A stretch of DNA of 64,000 bases from Streptomyces shenzhenensis (GTDB lineage Bacteria; Actinomycetota; Actinomycetes; Streptomycetales; Streptomycetaceae). The notes under the pieces are model-generated. The model was given only the letters and a program-made list of their open reading frames with translations. It was not told the DNA's origin and ran no database searches. Made by a program: the position numbers and the translations under genes. Position 1 is the first letter of the stretch. Every line of letters begins with the position of its first letter. Where the stretch lies: NCBI RefSeq assembly GCF_021462265.1, contig NZ_JAJONF010000025.1, positions 80,501 to 144,500 of the forward strand. The letters run 5' to 3'. Below are positions 43,499-52,720 of the stretch, in pieces.

Positions 43499-46480
43499 TC
43501 AGGCCGCCGCGGCCGGCCTGAGGAGTGCCCTCACCTGCTCGGCCTCGGCCGCCCCGAACTGCTCGTGGATGGTGAGCGCCTCGCTCCAGCACGCGCGGGC
43601 CCGGTCGGTCTGCCCCAGGTGGCTGAGGGCCTGCCCGAGCGTGGTCAGTACGTTGGCCCGCATCCAGTCACCTCCGATGACCTGGAGGGCGAGTGCCTGC
43701 TCCGCGTGCCGTGCCGCCAGGGCGAGGTGGCCCCCGACGAGATGGGCCTCGGAGATACGGAAGTTCGCCGTGCCCTCCCAGAGGCGCTGCCGGTTCTCCC
43801 GGAAGAGCCGCAGGGCTTCGTGGAGTTGCTCCAGCGCCTCGGGTACCCGGCCTGCCGCGCTGAGCGCGATCCCGAGAGCGAGACGGGCGTTGGCGACGCG
43901 CACGGTCATACCGAGCTGGTCGTAGATGGCGAGTCCCCGCTCGGCCAGTTCGACGGCGGTCGTCAGCCGTCCCAGCTTGACGTGGATACGGGAGAGGTTG
44001 CACAGGGCACTGGCCTCGCCGGGCAGGTTGCCGTCGGCGCGGTAGTTGTCGATCGCCTCGCGCAGGTGCCGCTCTCCGTCGTCGTTGCGTCCCTGGTAGA
44101 GGGCGATGATCCCGCGGTCGTTCGGAGCCCAGCAGCAGGGCGCGAGGTCTCCCGCGGCCTGGGCGAGCCCGATGGCGAGCCGGGCCTCCTCGTCGGCCTG
44201 CGTGAACTTGTCGGAGACCAGGAGGGCGTTGGTCAGCGCGGTGCGGGCCCGGCCCTCGGCGCGCTGGTCGCCCAGCTCGTGGGCCAGGTCGCGGAGTGCC
44301 ACGGCGGTCGCCTCGTACCGGTGCGAGTTGGCACCGGACTCCGCGAGGTCCTTGGCGACCCACAGCAGGTCGACGGCGCGCCTGAGCATTCCGAGGGCCG
44401 CGCTCTGCCGGACACAGGCCAGGAGGCAGTCACCCTCGGCGTAGAGCCAGTCGACCGCGGTCTTGGAGTCGGTGATGGGCAGGCCGGGATAGGAGGTCGG
44501 CTCCAGGTGGTTCACCAGCCGGTCTCCCGGCCGTTCGATCGCGTACACCCCCGCCGCCGTCGCCAGGTAGAAGTCCAGGAGGCGGGACATGGCCGCCTCC
44601 TTCCCCCACTGCCCGGGAGGTGTGGGAGGTACCCCCGTGCCCGGCGGCTGCTCGTCCCGCTCCGCGCACGCACGCGCGTACAGCCGCACGAGGTCGTGGA
44701 AGCGGTAACGGCCCGGAGCCGCCGATTCCAGCAACGACGTGTCGACCAGGGTCTCCAGCAGGTCCTCGGCCGCCTCCACCGGCAGATCGAGCACCGCCGC
44801 GGCCGCCGCCAGCGAGATGTCCGGTCCGTCGGCCAGGCCGAGGAGGCGGAAGGCCCGGGCCTGGGCCGGTTCCAGGGCGCCGTAGCCCAGTTCGAAGGTC
44901 GCCTTCACCGCCAGGTCGCCGGCCTGGAGTTCGTCGAGGCGGCGGCGCTCGTCGGCGAGCTTCTCCGCCAGGACGCAGACCGTCCAGGTGCGGCGGGCCG
45001 CGAGACGCGACGCGGCGATGCGGATGGCGAGGGGGAGGAAGCCGCAGGCCGCCACCACGTCCAGGGCGGCCTTGCGCTCGGCGGCGACCCGCTCCGCACC
45101 GACGATCTTCGTGAAGAGCTGCAGCGCCTCGTCGGGGGACATCACGTCCAGGTCCACCAGGTGGGCCCCGGCCAGGTCCACCATGCGGACGCGTGACGTC
45201 ACCAGGGCCGCGCAGCCCTCCGTGCCCGGCAGCAGCGGACGTACCTGGGCCGCGTCCTTCGCGTTGTCCAGCAGGACGAGGACCCGGCGGCCGTCCAGGA
45301 CCGAGCGGTACAGGGCCGCCCGGTCGTCCAGGGAGTCGGGGACGGACGCGTCCGGGGTGCCCAGGGCGCGCAGGAAGGAGCCCAGGACCGTCTCCGGTTC
45401 CGCCGCCCGCGGGCCCGCGCCCTGCAGGTCCACGTACAACTGGCCGTCCGGGAAGGCGGAGCGGGCCTGGTGCGCCACATGGACGGCCAGGGTCGTCTTG
45501 CCGACGCCTCCGATGCCCGCCAGCGCCGAAACGGCCATCACCCGGCCCTCCGCCGACGTCAGCGCCTCGCTCAGCTGGGCGACGAAGGCGGACCGGCCCG
45601 TGAAGTCGGGGACCGTCGCCGGGAGCTGGGCGGGGCGGACGGGGGCGGACGGGGGAGCCGGCGCGGGGGAGGAGGGCTCGGCCAGGGCCGGGTCGGCCTG
45701 GAGGATGCGCTGTTGCAGGTCGCGCAGGCCGGACCGCGGGTCGACGCCGAGTTCCTCGGCGAGCAGGCGGCGGGTGTCGGCGTACACCGCGAGGGCCTCC
45801 GCCTGGCGGCCGCTGCGGTACAGGGCGAGCATGAGGAGTTCGCGGAGGCGCTCGCGGAGGGGGTGGGCCGCGGTGAGGGCCGTCAGCTCCGACACCGCCT
45901 CCGCGTGGCAGCCTTGCTCCAGGTCCATGTCAAGGCGGGATTCGAGGAGCTGGAGCCGCCACTCCTGCAGCCGGGTCCGCTGGGTGTCGGCGTACGGGCC
46001 CGGCACCCCGGCCAGCGGTTCGCCCTCCCACAGGGCGAGCGCCCGGTTCAGCTCCTCCCGGGCCTGACCCAGGTCCCCGGCGCCGCGCGCCTTCTCGGCC
46101 GCCGCCGCCAGGTCCTGCGCCACGGCCAGGTCCAGGGCGCCCTCGCCGAGCCCGCGCACCGCGTACCCGCCGGACTCGCTGACCAGGACGCCGGGGTCCA
46201 GGACCTTGCGCAGCCGGGAGGCGTACGTGCGCACCGCCGCCAGCGCCTGCGACGGCGGCTCGGGACCCCACAGCGCGTCGATCAGCTCGGCCGCGGTCGC
46301 CGTCCGGCCCTCGCGGAGCAACAGGGCGGCCAGCAGCGCGCGTTGCTGCGGTGAGCCGGTGGTGAGCGGCGCCTCCGCGCGCCAGGCGCGCACCGGACCG
46401 AGCACACTGAAGCGCACCGTCGCGGCCTCCGCCGAGGAGGAGGCGCGCCGCTGCTCCGGCACCCGCGGTCCACCGTCCAT
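43499..46480 (-). CDS. afsR: SARP-family global regulator AfsR
   Basis: A 993-residue protein, the same length as S. coelicolor AfsR. Order: OmpR-type winged helix (about 23-110), bacterial transcriptional activator domain (about 115-260), NB-ARC ATPase with Walker A GIGGVGKTT (322-330), then a C-terminal TPR region. AfsR is phosphorylated by AfsK, which raises its DNA binding, and it activates afsS. ATG 46480 (MDGGPRVPEQ) is used because AGGGAG lies 8 bp upstream; an ATG six codons earlier has no ribosome site. afsS follows 208 bp downstream. Confidence 0.95.
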   Translation of the reverse strand: MDGGPRVPEQRRASSSAEAATVRFSVLGPVRAWRAEAPLTTGSPQQRALLAALLLREGRTATAAELIDALWGPEPPSQALAAVRTYASRLRKVLDPGVLVSESGGYAVRGLGEGALDLAVAQDLAAAAEKARGAGDLGQAREELNRALALWEGEPLAGVPGPYADTQRTRLQEWRLQLLESRLDMDLEQGCHAEAVSELTALTAAHPLRERLRELLMLALYRSGRQAEALAVYADTRRLLAEELGVDPRSGLRDLQQRILQADPALAEPSSPAPAPPSAPVRPAQLPATVPDFTGRSAFVAQLSEALTSAEGRVMAVSALAGIGGVGKTTLAVHVAHQARSAFPDGQLYVDLQGAGPRAAEPETVLGSFLRALGTPDASVPDSLDDRAALYRSVLDGRRVLVLLDNAKDAAQVRPLLPGTEGCAALVTSRVRMVDLAGAHLVDLDVMSPDEALQLFTKIVGAERVAAERKAALDVVAACGFLPLAIRIAASRLAARRTWTVCVLAEKLADERRRLDELQAGDLAVKATFELGYGALEPAQARAFRLLGLADGPDISLAAAAAVLDLPVEAAEDLLETLVDTSLLESAAPGRYRFHDLVRLYARACAERDEQPPGTGVPPTPPGQWGKEAAMSRLLDFYLATAAGVYAIERPGDRLVNHLEPTSYPGLPITDSKTAVDWLYAEGDCLLACVRQSAALGMLRRAVDLLWVAKDLAESGANSHRYEATAVALRDLAHELGDQRAEGRARTALTNALLVSDKFTQADEEARLAIGLAQAAGDLAPCCWAPNDRGIIALYQGRNDDGERHLREAIDNYRADGNLPGEASALCNLSRIHVKLGRLTTAVELAERGLAIYDQLGMTVRVANARLALGIALSAAGRVPEALEQLHEALRLFRENRQRLWEGTANFRISEAHLVGGHLALAARHAEQALALQVIGGDWMRANVLTTLGQALSHLGQTDRARACWSEALTIHEQFGAAEAEQVRALLRPAAAA

Positions 46481-46685
46481 GCATGTCTCCCTAGACATCC
46501 CGCTTCACCCCGTCAGTCTGCCTTGTCCGGGCGGGTTGCGTCAGCCGGGGGAGATGCCGATCACAGGCCGACACGCGGTGGTCCACACAGTCTTCACGCG
46601 GCGGCCTCCGTGAGCGGGTCCGGTTCGTGGCGGAACGGCGTCGGGGACGGGGTCGTCCCCGGCGCCGCCGCCGCTCTTCATTCGT

Positions 46686-46723
46686 CTGACGAACCGTCAT
46701 TCCGATAGCTGACGGTTCGTCAG
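46686..46723. promoter_or_regulatory. Pair of CTGACG-type operators before the amidohydrolase operon
   Basis: CTGACGAACCGTCAT (46686-46700) and CTGACGGTTCGTCAG (46709-46723) start 23 bp apart. The second ends about 20 bp before the amidohydrolase ATG, so the transcript leader must be very short. Confidence 0.75.
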
Positions 46724-46744
46724 ATCGGCGCTACCGTGAGCGCC

Positions 46745-47980
46745 ATGGACACCCAGGACGGCACCTTCCCGCTGATCATCTCCGTCGACGACCACACCGT
46801 GGAGCCGCCGGACGTCTGGCAGTCCCGCCTCCCGAAGAAGTACCTGGACACCGGTCCGCGCATCGTCCGGGCCCCGCTGCGGGAGATGAGCTTCCTCGGC
46901 GGCCGCTTCAAGCCCGTCATGGGCAGGCCGGGCGAGGACGGGCCGACCGGCGACTGGTGGATCTACGAGGACCTGCACCGCCCCCTCACCCGCCTCGACA
47001 CCGCCGTCGGCTACGGGCGCGACGAGATCAAGCTCGAAGTGATCACGTACGAGCAGATGCGGGCGGGGTCGTACGACGTCCCGCAGCGGCTCGCCGACAT
47101 GGACGTCAACCACGTCCAGTCCGCGCTCTGCTTCCCGACCTTCCCCCGCTTCTGCGGGCAGACCTTCACCGAGGCCAAGGACCGCGAGCTGGCGCTGCTG
47201 TGTGTGCAGGCCTACAACGACTGGATGGTGGAGGAGTGGTGCGGCCCGCTGGCCCAGGGCCGCCTGATACCCCTCATCCTCATCCCGCTGTGGGACGCCC
47301 GACTGGCCGCCGCCGAGGTCCGCCGCAACGCGGCCCGCGGGGTCCGCGCCGTCGCCTTCTCCGAGATACCCCCGCACCTGGGGCTCCCCTCCGTGCACAC
47401 CGACGACTGGGACCCCTTCCTCGCAGCCTGCGACGAGACCGGCACGGTCGTCGCCATGCACATCGGCTCCAGCAGCCGGATGCCCTCCACCTCCGCCGAC
47501 GCCCCGCCCGCCGTCGGCTCCACCATCACCTTCGCCAACTGCTGCTTCTCGATGGTCGACTGGCTGATGAGCGGCAAGTTCGAGCGCTTCCCGAACCTCA
47601 AGGTGATGTACGCGGAGGGTCAGATCGGCTGGATCCCCTACATCCTGGAGCGCGCCGACGTCGTCTGGGAGGAGAACCGCGCCTGGGGCGGCGTCGCCGA
47701 CAAGGTCACCCGCCCGCCGTCCGAACTCTTCGCCGAGCACGTCTACGGCTGCTTCTTCGACGACGCCTTCGGCCTGAAGAACCTCGACGCGATCGGCGTC
47801 GGCAACGTCCTCTACGAGACCGACTACCCGCACTCCGACTCCACCTGGCCGAAGTCGAGGGAGGTCGGGGAGGCGCAGATGGGTCATCTGGCGCCGGACG
47901 TGGTGGAGCGGATCGTCCGGGGCAACGCGATCGAGCTGCTGGGGCTGACTCCCGACGGGCTCTGGGGCGGTCCGCGGTGA
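46745..47980 (+). CDS. Amidohydrolase family protein (PF04909 type)
   Basis: A 411-residue metal-dependent TIM-barrel protein of the ACMSD-like group. The N-terminal metal region is SVDDHTVEPPDVW. Later segments include VVAMHIGSSSRMPS and ETDYPHSDSTWP, with the last Asp/His typical of the family. These enzymes hydrolyse or decarboxylate cyclic intermediates. ATG 46745 has no clear ribosome site, in keeping with a near-leaderless transcript; GTG 46736 is an alternative. Overlaps the next gene (GTGA). Confidence 0.9.
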   Translation: MDTQDGTFPLIISVDDHTVEPPDVWQSRLPKKYLDTGPRIVRAPLREMSFLGGRFKPVMGRPGEDGPTGDWWIYEDLHRPLTRLDTAVGYGRDEIKLEVITYEQMRAGSYDVPQRLADMDVNHVQSALCFPTFPRFCGQTFTEAKDRELALLCVQAYNDWMVEEWCGPLAQGRLIPLILIPLWDARLAAAEVRRNAARGVRAVAFSEIPPHLGLPSVHTDDWDPFLAACDETGTVVAMHIGSSSRMPSTSADAPPAVGSTITFANCCFSMVDWLMSGKFERFPNLKVMYAEGQIGWIPYILERADVVWEENRAWGGVADKVTRPPSELFAEHVYGCFFDDAFGLKNLDAIGVGNVLYETDYPHSDSTWPKSREVGEAQMGHLAPDVVERIVRGNAIELLGLTPDGLWGGPR

Positions 47981-48900
47981 GCCTCGACTACGGCATCCAG
48001 CTCCCCGTCCAGTCCCAGTCCACCCTCTACGCCGAGGACTGGGAGGCCGGGGCGGGCGCCGCGGACCTGGTCGAGATCGCGCGGGCCGTCGACCGGGCCG
48101 GCTTCGCCTACCTCGCCGTCTGCGACCACGTGGCGATCCCGCGCCGGCTGGCCGAGGCCATGAGCACCGTCTGGTACGACCCGGTGGCCACCCTCGCCCA
48201 CCTGGCCGCCGTGACCGAGCGGGTACGGCTGCTCAGCCATGTCGCCGTCGTGGGACTGCGCCACCCCCTGCTCTCCGCCAAGCAGTACGCGACCCTCGAC
48301 CACCTCTCCGGCGGCCGCCTGGTCCTCGGCGTCGGGGCCGGGCACGTGCGGGAGGAGTTCGAGGTGCTGGGGGTGGACTTCGGGCGGCGCGGAGCGGTGC
48401 TGGACGAGGTGATCGACGCGTTGCGGGCGGCTCTGGGGGCGGACGAGTTCCCGTCCCACCACGGGAAGTTCTACGACTTCGACGGGCTCGGGCAGCGGCC
48501 CCGGCCCGCGCAGGAGCGGGTACCGGTGTGGGTCGGCGGGTCGTCGCCGGCCGCGGTACGGCGGGCCGCGCTCAAGGGCGACGGCTGGCTGCCGCAGGGC
48601 GACCCCAGGGACCGGCTCCCGGACCAGATCGCCCGGCTGCGACGGCTGCGCGAGGAGGCGGGCCTCGAAGAGCCGATCACCATCGGCGCGATCACCGAGC
48701 CGCTGTACGTCGGCACGCCCGACTGGGCGGTGGGCCGCCGCACGCTCAGCGGTGCCCCCGAGGCCCTCGCCGAGTCGCTGCGGGCGTACGGCGCGATGGG
48801 CGTGCACCAGGTCCAGGTGCGGTTCCGCAGCCGGAGCCGGGCCGAACTCATCGACCAGATCGAGGCGTTCGGGGCGGATGTCGCGCCCCTTCTCACCTGA
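47977..48900 (+). CDS. LLM-class F420-dependent oxidoreductase
   Basis: A 307-residue luciferase-like TIM-barrel enzyme (GFAYLAVCDHVAIPR, LSHVAVVGLRHPLLSAKQYATLDHLSGGRLVLGVGAGHVREEF). The pattern is typical of the F420-dependent subgroup. Its start overlaps the amidohydrolase stop. It probably reduces or oxidises a ring intermediate. Confidence 0.9.
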   Translation: MSLDYGIQLPVQSQSTLYAEDWEAGAGAADLVEIARAVDRAGFAYLAVCDHVAIPRRLAEAMSTVWYDPVATLAHLAAVTERVRLLSHVAVVGLRHPLLSAKQYATLDHLSGGRLVLGVGAGHVREEFEVLGVDFGRRGAVLDEVIDALRAALGADEFPSHHGKFYDFDGLGQRPRPAQERVPVWVGGSSPAAVRRAALKGDGWLPQGDPRDRLPDQIARLRRLREEAGLEEPITIGAITEPLYVGTPDWAVGRRTLSGAPEALAESLRAYGAMGVHQVQVRFRSRSRAELIDQIEAFGADVAPLLT

Positions 48901-48909
48901 GGGAGTGGC

Positions 48910-49680
48910 ATGGGCAAGCTGGACGGGCGGGTCGTCATCGTCACCGGGGCGGCGCGCGGACAGGGCGAGCAGGAGGCGCGGCTCTTCGTCGCCGAGGGCG
49001 CGAGAGTCGTCGTCGCCGATGTGCTGGACGACCAGGGCCAGGCACTCGCCAAGGAGATCGGGGCGGTCTACGTCCACCTGGACGTGGGGGTGGAGGCGGA
49101 GTGGCAGGCCGCCGTCGCCGCCGCGAAGACGGCGTACGGGCGTCTCGACGGGCTGGTGAACAACGCGGGCATCCTGCGCTTCAACGCGCTCGTGGACACG
49201 CCCCTCGACGAGTTCATGCAGGTGGTGCAGGTCAACCAGGTCGGCTGCTTCCTGGGCATGAAGACGGTGGCGCCCGAGCTGGACGACGGCGGGACCATCG
49301 TCAACACGGCCTCCTACACCGCGCTGACCGGCATGGCGGCGGTCGGCACCTACGCCGCCACCAAGCACGCGGTGCTCGGGCTCACCCGGGTCGCCGCCCT
49401 GGAACTCGCCGACCGGCGCATCCGCGTCAACGCGATCTGCCCCGGCGCCATCGACACCGCGATGTCCAACCCGGCCCGGCTGGACCCGGCCGCCGACCCG
49501 GCGGAGATGAGCCGCGCGCTGGACGAGCTGTACCGCAAGCTCGTGCCGCTGGGCCGGATCGGGCGGGCGGAGGAGGTGGCCAAGCTGGCGCTCTTCCTGA
49601 CCTCGGACGACTCGTCGTACATCACCGGGCAGCCGTTCGTGATCGACGGGGGCTGGCTGGCGGGAGTCAGTGTCATCTGA
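48910..49680 (+). CDS. Short-chain dehydrogenase/reductase
   Basis: A 256-residue classical SDR with TGAARGQG (12-19), NNAG (84-87), Tyr148 and Lys152 (YAATK). The C-terminus YITGQPFVIDGG is standard. Third gene of the amidohydrolase-LLM-SDR operon, 9 bp after the LLM stop, with GAGGGAGTG preceding the ATG. The next operator pair begins inside its stop codon. Confidence 0.92.
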   Translation: MGKLDGRVVIVTGAARGQGEQEARLFVAEGARVVVADVLDDQGQALAKEIGAVYVHLDVGVEAEWQAAVAAAKTAYGRLDGLVNNAGILRFNALVDTPLDEFMQVVQVNQVGCFLGMKTVAPELDDGGTIVNTASYTALTGMAAVGTYAATKHAVLGLTRVAALELADRRIRVNAICPGAIDTAMSNPARLDPAADPAEMSRALDELYRKLVPLGRIGRAEEVAKLALFLTSDDSSYITGQPFVIDGGWLAGVSVI

Positions 49681-49718
49681 CGAGCCATCAGCTATTGACG
49701 AATCTGACGCAACGTCAG
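49677..49718. promoter_or_regulatory. Pair of CTGACG-type operators before LLM gene
   Basis: CTGACGAGCCATCAG (49677-49691) includes the SDR stop codon, and CTGACGCAACGTCAG (49704-49718, perfect) follows, 27 bp between starts. They precede the LLM gene at 49777 by about 60 bp. Confidence 0.75.
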
Positions 49719-49776
49719 AAAGTCGTAGGACTCAGAGGACCACAGGGACCACCTGGAAATGGGACGGTGAACCGCC

Positions 49777-50895
49777 TTGGAATTCGGGCTCTTTGTACAG
49801 GGATACGTGGGCAAGCGAGCCGAGACAGACCCGCTGGCCGAGCACAAGGCACTGATGGAGGAGACCGAGTACGTCATCCAGGCGGACAAGTCCGGCTTCA
49901 AGTACGCCTGGGCCTCCGAGCACCACTTCCTCGACGAGTACTCGCACCTGTCCGCCAACGACGTGTACCTGGGCTACCTGGCACACGCCACCGACCGGAT
50001 CCACCTCGGCTCCGGGATCTTCAACCCCCTCGCCCAGGTCAACCACCCCGTGAAGGTGGCCGAGAAGGTCGCCATGCTCGACCATCTCAGCGGTAACCGC
50101 TTCGAGTTCGGCAGCGGGCGGGGCGCAGGCTCCCACGAGATCCTCGGGTTCATCCCTGGTGTGACCGACATGAACTACACCAAGGAGATCTGGGAGGAGA
50201 CCATCGCCGAGTTCCCCAAGATGTGGCTCCAGGACGAGTACGTCGGCTTCCAGGGCAAGCACTGGCAGCTGCCGCCGCGCAAGGTGCTGCCGAAGCCGTA
50301 CGGCAAGTCGCACCCGGCGATGTGGTACGCGGCCGGGTCGCCGCCGTCGTACGCCATGGCGGCGAAGAAGGGGCTCGGGGTGCTGGGGTTCAGCATCCAG
50401 AAGGTCTCGGACATGGAGTGGGTGCTCGAGCAGTACAAGACGGCGATCGTGAACGCGGAACCGGTCGGGGACTTCGTCAACGACAACGTCATGGTGACGA
50501 CGACGGCGATCTGCGCGCCGACCCACGACGAGGCGATCCGCATCGCCGCGTCCGGCGGGCTGCACTACCTCCCCTCGCTGGTGTTCCGGTACCACGACAC
50601 CTTCCCGCGGCCCGAGGGCTTCCCGGAGTGGCCGGAGACGCTGCCGGAGTACACGCCGGAGTTCGTGGAGCTGCTGGTCGAGGAGGAGCTGCTGATCTGC
50701 GGCGACCCGGACGAGGTGCTGCGGCAGTGCAAGCGGTGGGAGCAGGCCGGGGCGGACCAGCTGAGCTTCGGGCTGCCGGTGGGGGTGCCGAAGGAGGAGA
50801 CGCTGCAGACGATCCGGTTGATCGGGGAGCACGTGATTCCGAAGATCGACACGGATCCGGTGCACCGGACCACGCGGTTCCGGGAAGCCGCCTGA
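49777..50895 (+). CDS. LLM-class flavin-dependent oxidoreductase
   Basis: A 372-residue luciferase-like enzyme (MEFGLFVQGYVG, YAWASEHHFLDEYSHLSANDVYLGYLA, HLGSGIFNPLAQVNHPVKVAEKVAMLDHLSGNRFEFGSG taken as overlapping family blocks). Closer to the FMN/bacterial-luciferase alpha type than the LLM at 47977. The TTG start at 49777 fits the conserved N-terminus; no better start exists nearby. Probably a monooxygenase of the regulon. Confidence 0.9.
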   Translation: MEFGLFVQGYVGKRAETDPLAEHKALMEETEYVIQADKSGFKYAWASEHHFLDEYSHLSANDVYLGYLAHATDRIHLGSGIFNPLAQVNHPVKVAEKVAMLDHLSGNRFEFGSGRGAGSHEILGFIPGVTDMNYTKEIWEETIAEFPKMWLQDEYVGFQGKHWQLPPRKVLPKPYGKSHPAMWYAAGSPPSYAMAAKKGLGVLGFSIQKVSDMEWVLEQYKTAIVNAEPVGDFVNDNVMVTTTAICAPTHDEAIRIAASGGLHYLPSLVFRYHDTFPRPEGFPEWPETLPEYTPEFVELLVEEELLICGDPDEVLRQCKRWEQAGADQLSFGLPVGVPKEETLQTIRLIGEHVIPKIDTDPVHRTTRFREAA

Positions 50896-50930
50896 GGTCG
50901 TACCGCGGCTGCGGGTGCGTGGGGGCTGAT

Positions 50931-50951
50931 CGCGCAGTTCCCCGCGCCCCT
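50931..50951 (+). repeat. Single copy of the dispersed CGCAGTTCCCCGCGCCCC repeat
   Basis: The same word as in the 104-bp repeats and the 35.6-kb terminator, here without an inverted partner. It lies between the LLM gene and the D-aminoacylase-like gene. Confidence 0.7.
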
Positions 50952-50989
50952 TTGGGTGGGTTGAGTCCCCTCAGTTGAAAGGGAGCCCC

Positions 50990-52720
50990 ATGCTCGATCA
51001 CGTCATCAAGGGCGCGTCCGTTGTCGACGGAACCGGCGCGCCCGCCCACACCGCCGACGTCGGTATCCGTGACGGCCGGATCGCCGTCATCGGCGCCGTC
51101 ACCGAGGAATCGCGTACCAGCGAGGACGCGGCCGGGCTCGTGCTGGCGCCCGGCTTCGTCGATCCGCACACGCACTACGACGCGCAGCTCTTCTGGGACC
51201 CGTACGCGACGCCTTCGCTGAACCACGGAGTGACGACGGTCGCCGCCGGCAACTGCGGGTTCACCCTCGCGCCGCTGAACCCGGAACGTCCCGCCGACGC
51301 CGACTACACCCGCCGCATGATGTCCAAGGTCGAGGGCATGTCCCTGGTCGCCCTGGAGGAAGGGGCGCCCTGGAGCTGGAACTCCTTCGGGGAGTACCTG
51401 GACGCGCTCGAAGGGCGGATCGCCGTCAACGCCGGGTTCATGGTGGGGCACTGCGCTCTGCGCCGGTACGTGATGGGGGCGGACGCGGTCGGCGGGCAGC
51501 CCAGTGAGGAGCAGCTGGCCCAGATCGTAAGGCTGTTGCACGAGGCCATGGACGCGGGGGCGTGGGGGTTCTCCACCACCCAGTCCAGCACGCACTCGGA
51601 CGGGGACGGGCAGCCGGTGGCGTCGCGGCACGCGCTGCCCGCGGAGCTGCTCGCGCTGTCGCGCGCCGTCGGGGAGCACGAGGGGACGCAGATCGAGGCG
51701 ATCGTGGCCGGGTGCCTCGACCAGTTCAGCGACGCCGAGATCGAGCTGTTCGCCGAGATGAGCGCGGTGGCCGGGCGGCCCCTGAACTGGAACGTGCTGA
51801 CCGTGGACGCCGCCGTGCCCGAGCGGGTGCCCAGGCAGCTCCAGGCCAGTGAGCGGGCCCGGAAGGCGGGCGGCAGGGTCGTGGCGCTGACCATGCCGAT
51901 CCTCACGCCGATGAACATGTCGCTGGGGACCTTCTGCGCGCTGAACCTCATCCCCGGGTGGGGGCCGGTACTCGGGCTGCCGGTTCCGGAGCGGATCGAG
52001 CAGCTCCGGGATCCCGCGGTGCGGGCGGAGATGCTGCGGCGTGCCCAGTCGAAGGAGGCCGGGGTCTTCCGGCGGCTCGCGAACTTCGGGCGGTACGTCA
52101 TCGGGGACACGTACAGCGAGGCGAACGCCGGGCTGTCGGGCCGGGTGGTGCGTGACATAGCCCAGGAGCGGGGCCAGGACCCCTTCCACACCCTGGTCGA
52201 GATCTGCGCCGCCGACGACCTCCGTACCGTCCTGTGGCCCATGCCCACCGACAACGACCCCGCGTCCTGGGCGCTGCGCGCCGAGACCTGGCAGCACGAG
52301 GACGTCATGCTCGGCGGGTCGGACGCCGGGGCGCATCTGGACCGGATGTGCGGAGCCCCGTACACCACCCGCTTCATCGGTGACTGTCTGCGCGGCCGGA
52401 AGCTGCTCGGTCTGGAACAGGCCGTGAAGATGCTGACCGACGATCCCGCCCGGCTCTTCGGGCTGCGGGAGCGGGGCCGGATCGCGGAGGGCTTCCATGC
52501 CGACCTGGTGCTCTTCGACCCGGAGCGGATCGCCGCCGGCCAGGCCACCCTGGTGCACGACCTGCCGGGAGACAGCCCGCGCCTGGACGCGAAGGCGATC
52601 GGGGTGCGGGCGGTCTGGGTCAACGGCGTCGAGGCCATCCGGGACGACGTGGTGAGCGGGGCCGTACCGGGGAAGGTACTGCGGTCCGGGCGGGACACCA
52701 GGACGGTGAGCACCCGGTGA
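50990..52720 (+). CDS. N-acyl-D-amino-acid deacylase-family amidohydrolase
   Basis: A 576-residue zinc amidohydrolase. The metal motif DPHTHYD has His60 and His62. VAAGNCGFTLAP and GGSDAGAHLDRMCGAPY follow in the order seen in D-aminoacylases. ATG 50990 has AAAGGGAG upstream. Coupled to the aldehyde dehydrogenase by an ATG/GTG-type overlap of 4 bp. Members also occur in catabolic operons where the real substrate may be a cyclic amide or lactone; here unknown. Confidence 0.9.
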   Translation: MLDHVIKGASVVDGTGAPAHTADVGIRDGRIAVIGAVTEESRTSEDAAGLVLAPGFVDPHTHYDAQLFWDPYATPSLNHGVTTVAAGNCGFTLAPLNPERPADADYTRRMMSKVEGMSLVALEEGAPWSWNSFGEYLDALEGRIAVNAGFMVGHCALRRYVMGADAVGGQPSEEQLAQIVRLLHEAMDAGAWGFSTTQSSTHSDGDGQPVASRHALPAELLALSRAVGEHEGTQIEAIVAGCLDQFSDAEIELFAEMSAVAGRPLNWNVLTVDAAVPERVPRQLQASERARKAGGRVVALTMPILTPMNMSLGTFCALNLIPGWGPVLGLPVPERIEQLRDPAVRAEMLRRAQSKEAGVFRRLANFGRYVIGDTYSEANAGLSGRVVRDIAQERGQDPFHTLVEICAADDLRTVLWPMPTDNDPASWALRAETWQHEDVMLGGSDAGAHLDRMCGAPYTTRFIGDCLRGRKLLGLEQAVKMLTDDPARLFGLRERGRIAEGFHADLVLFDPERIAAGQATLVHDLPGDSPRLDAKAIGVRAVWVNGVEAIRDDVVSGAVPGKVLRSGRDTRTVSTR

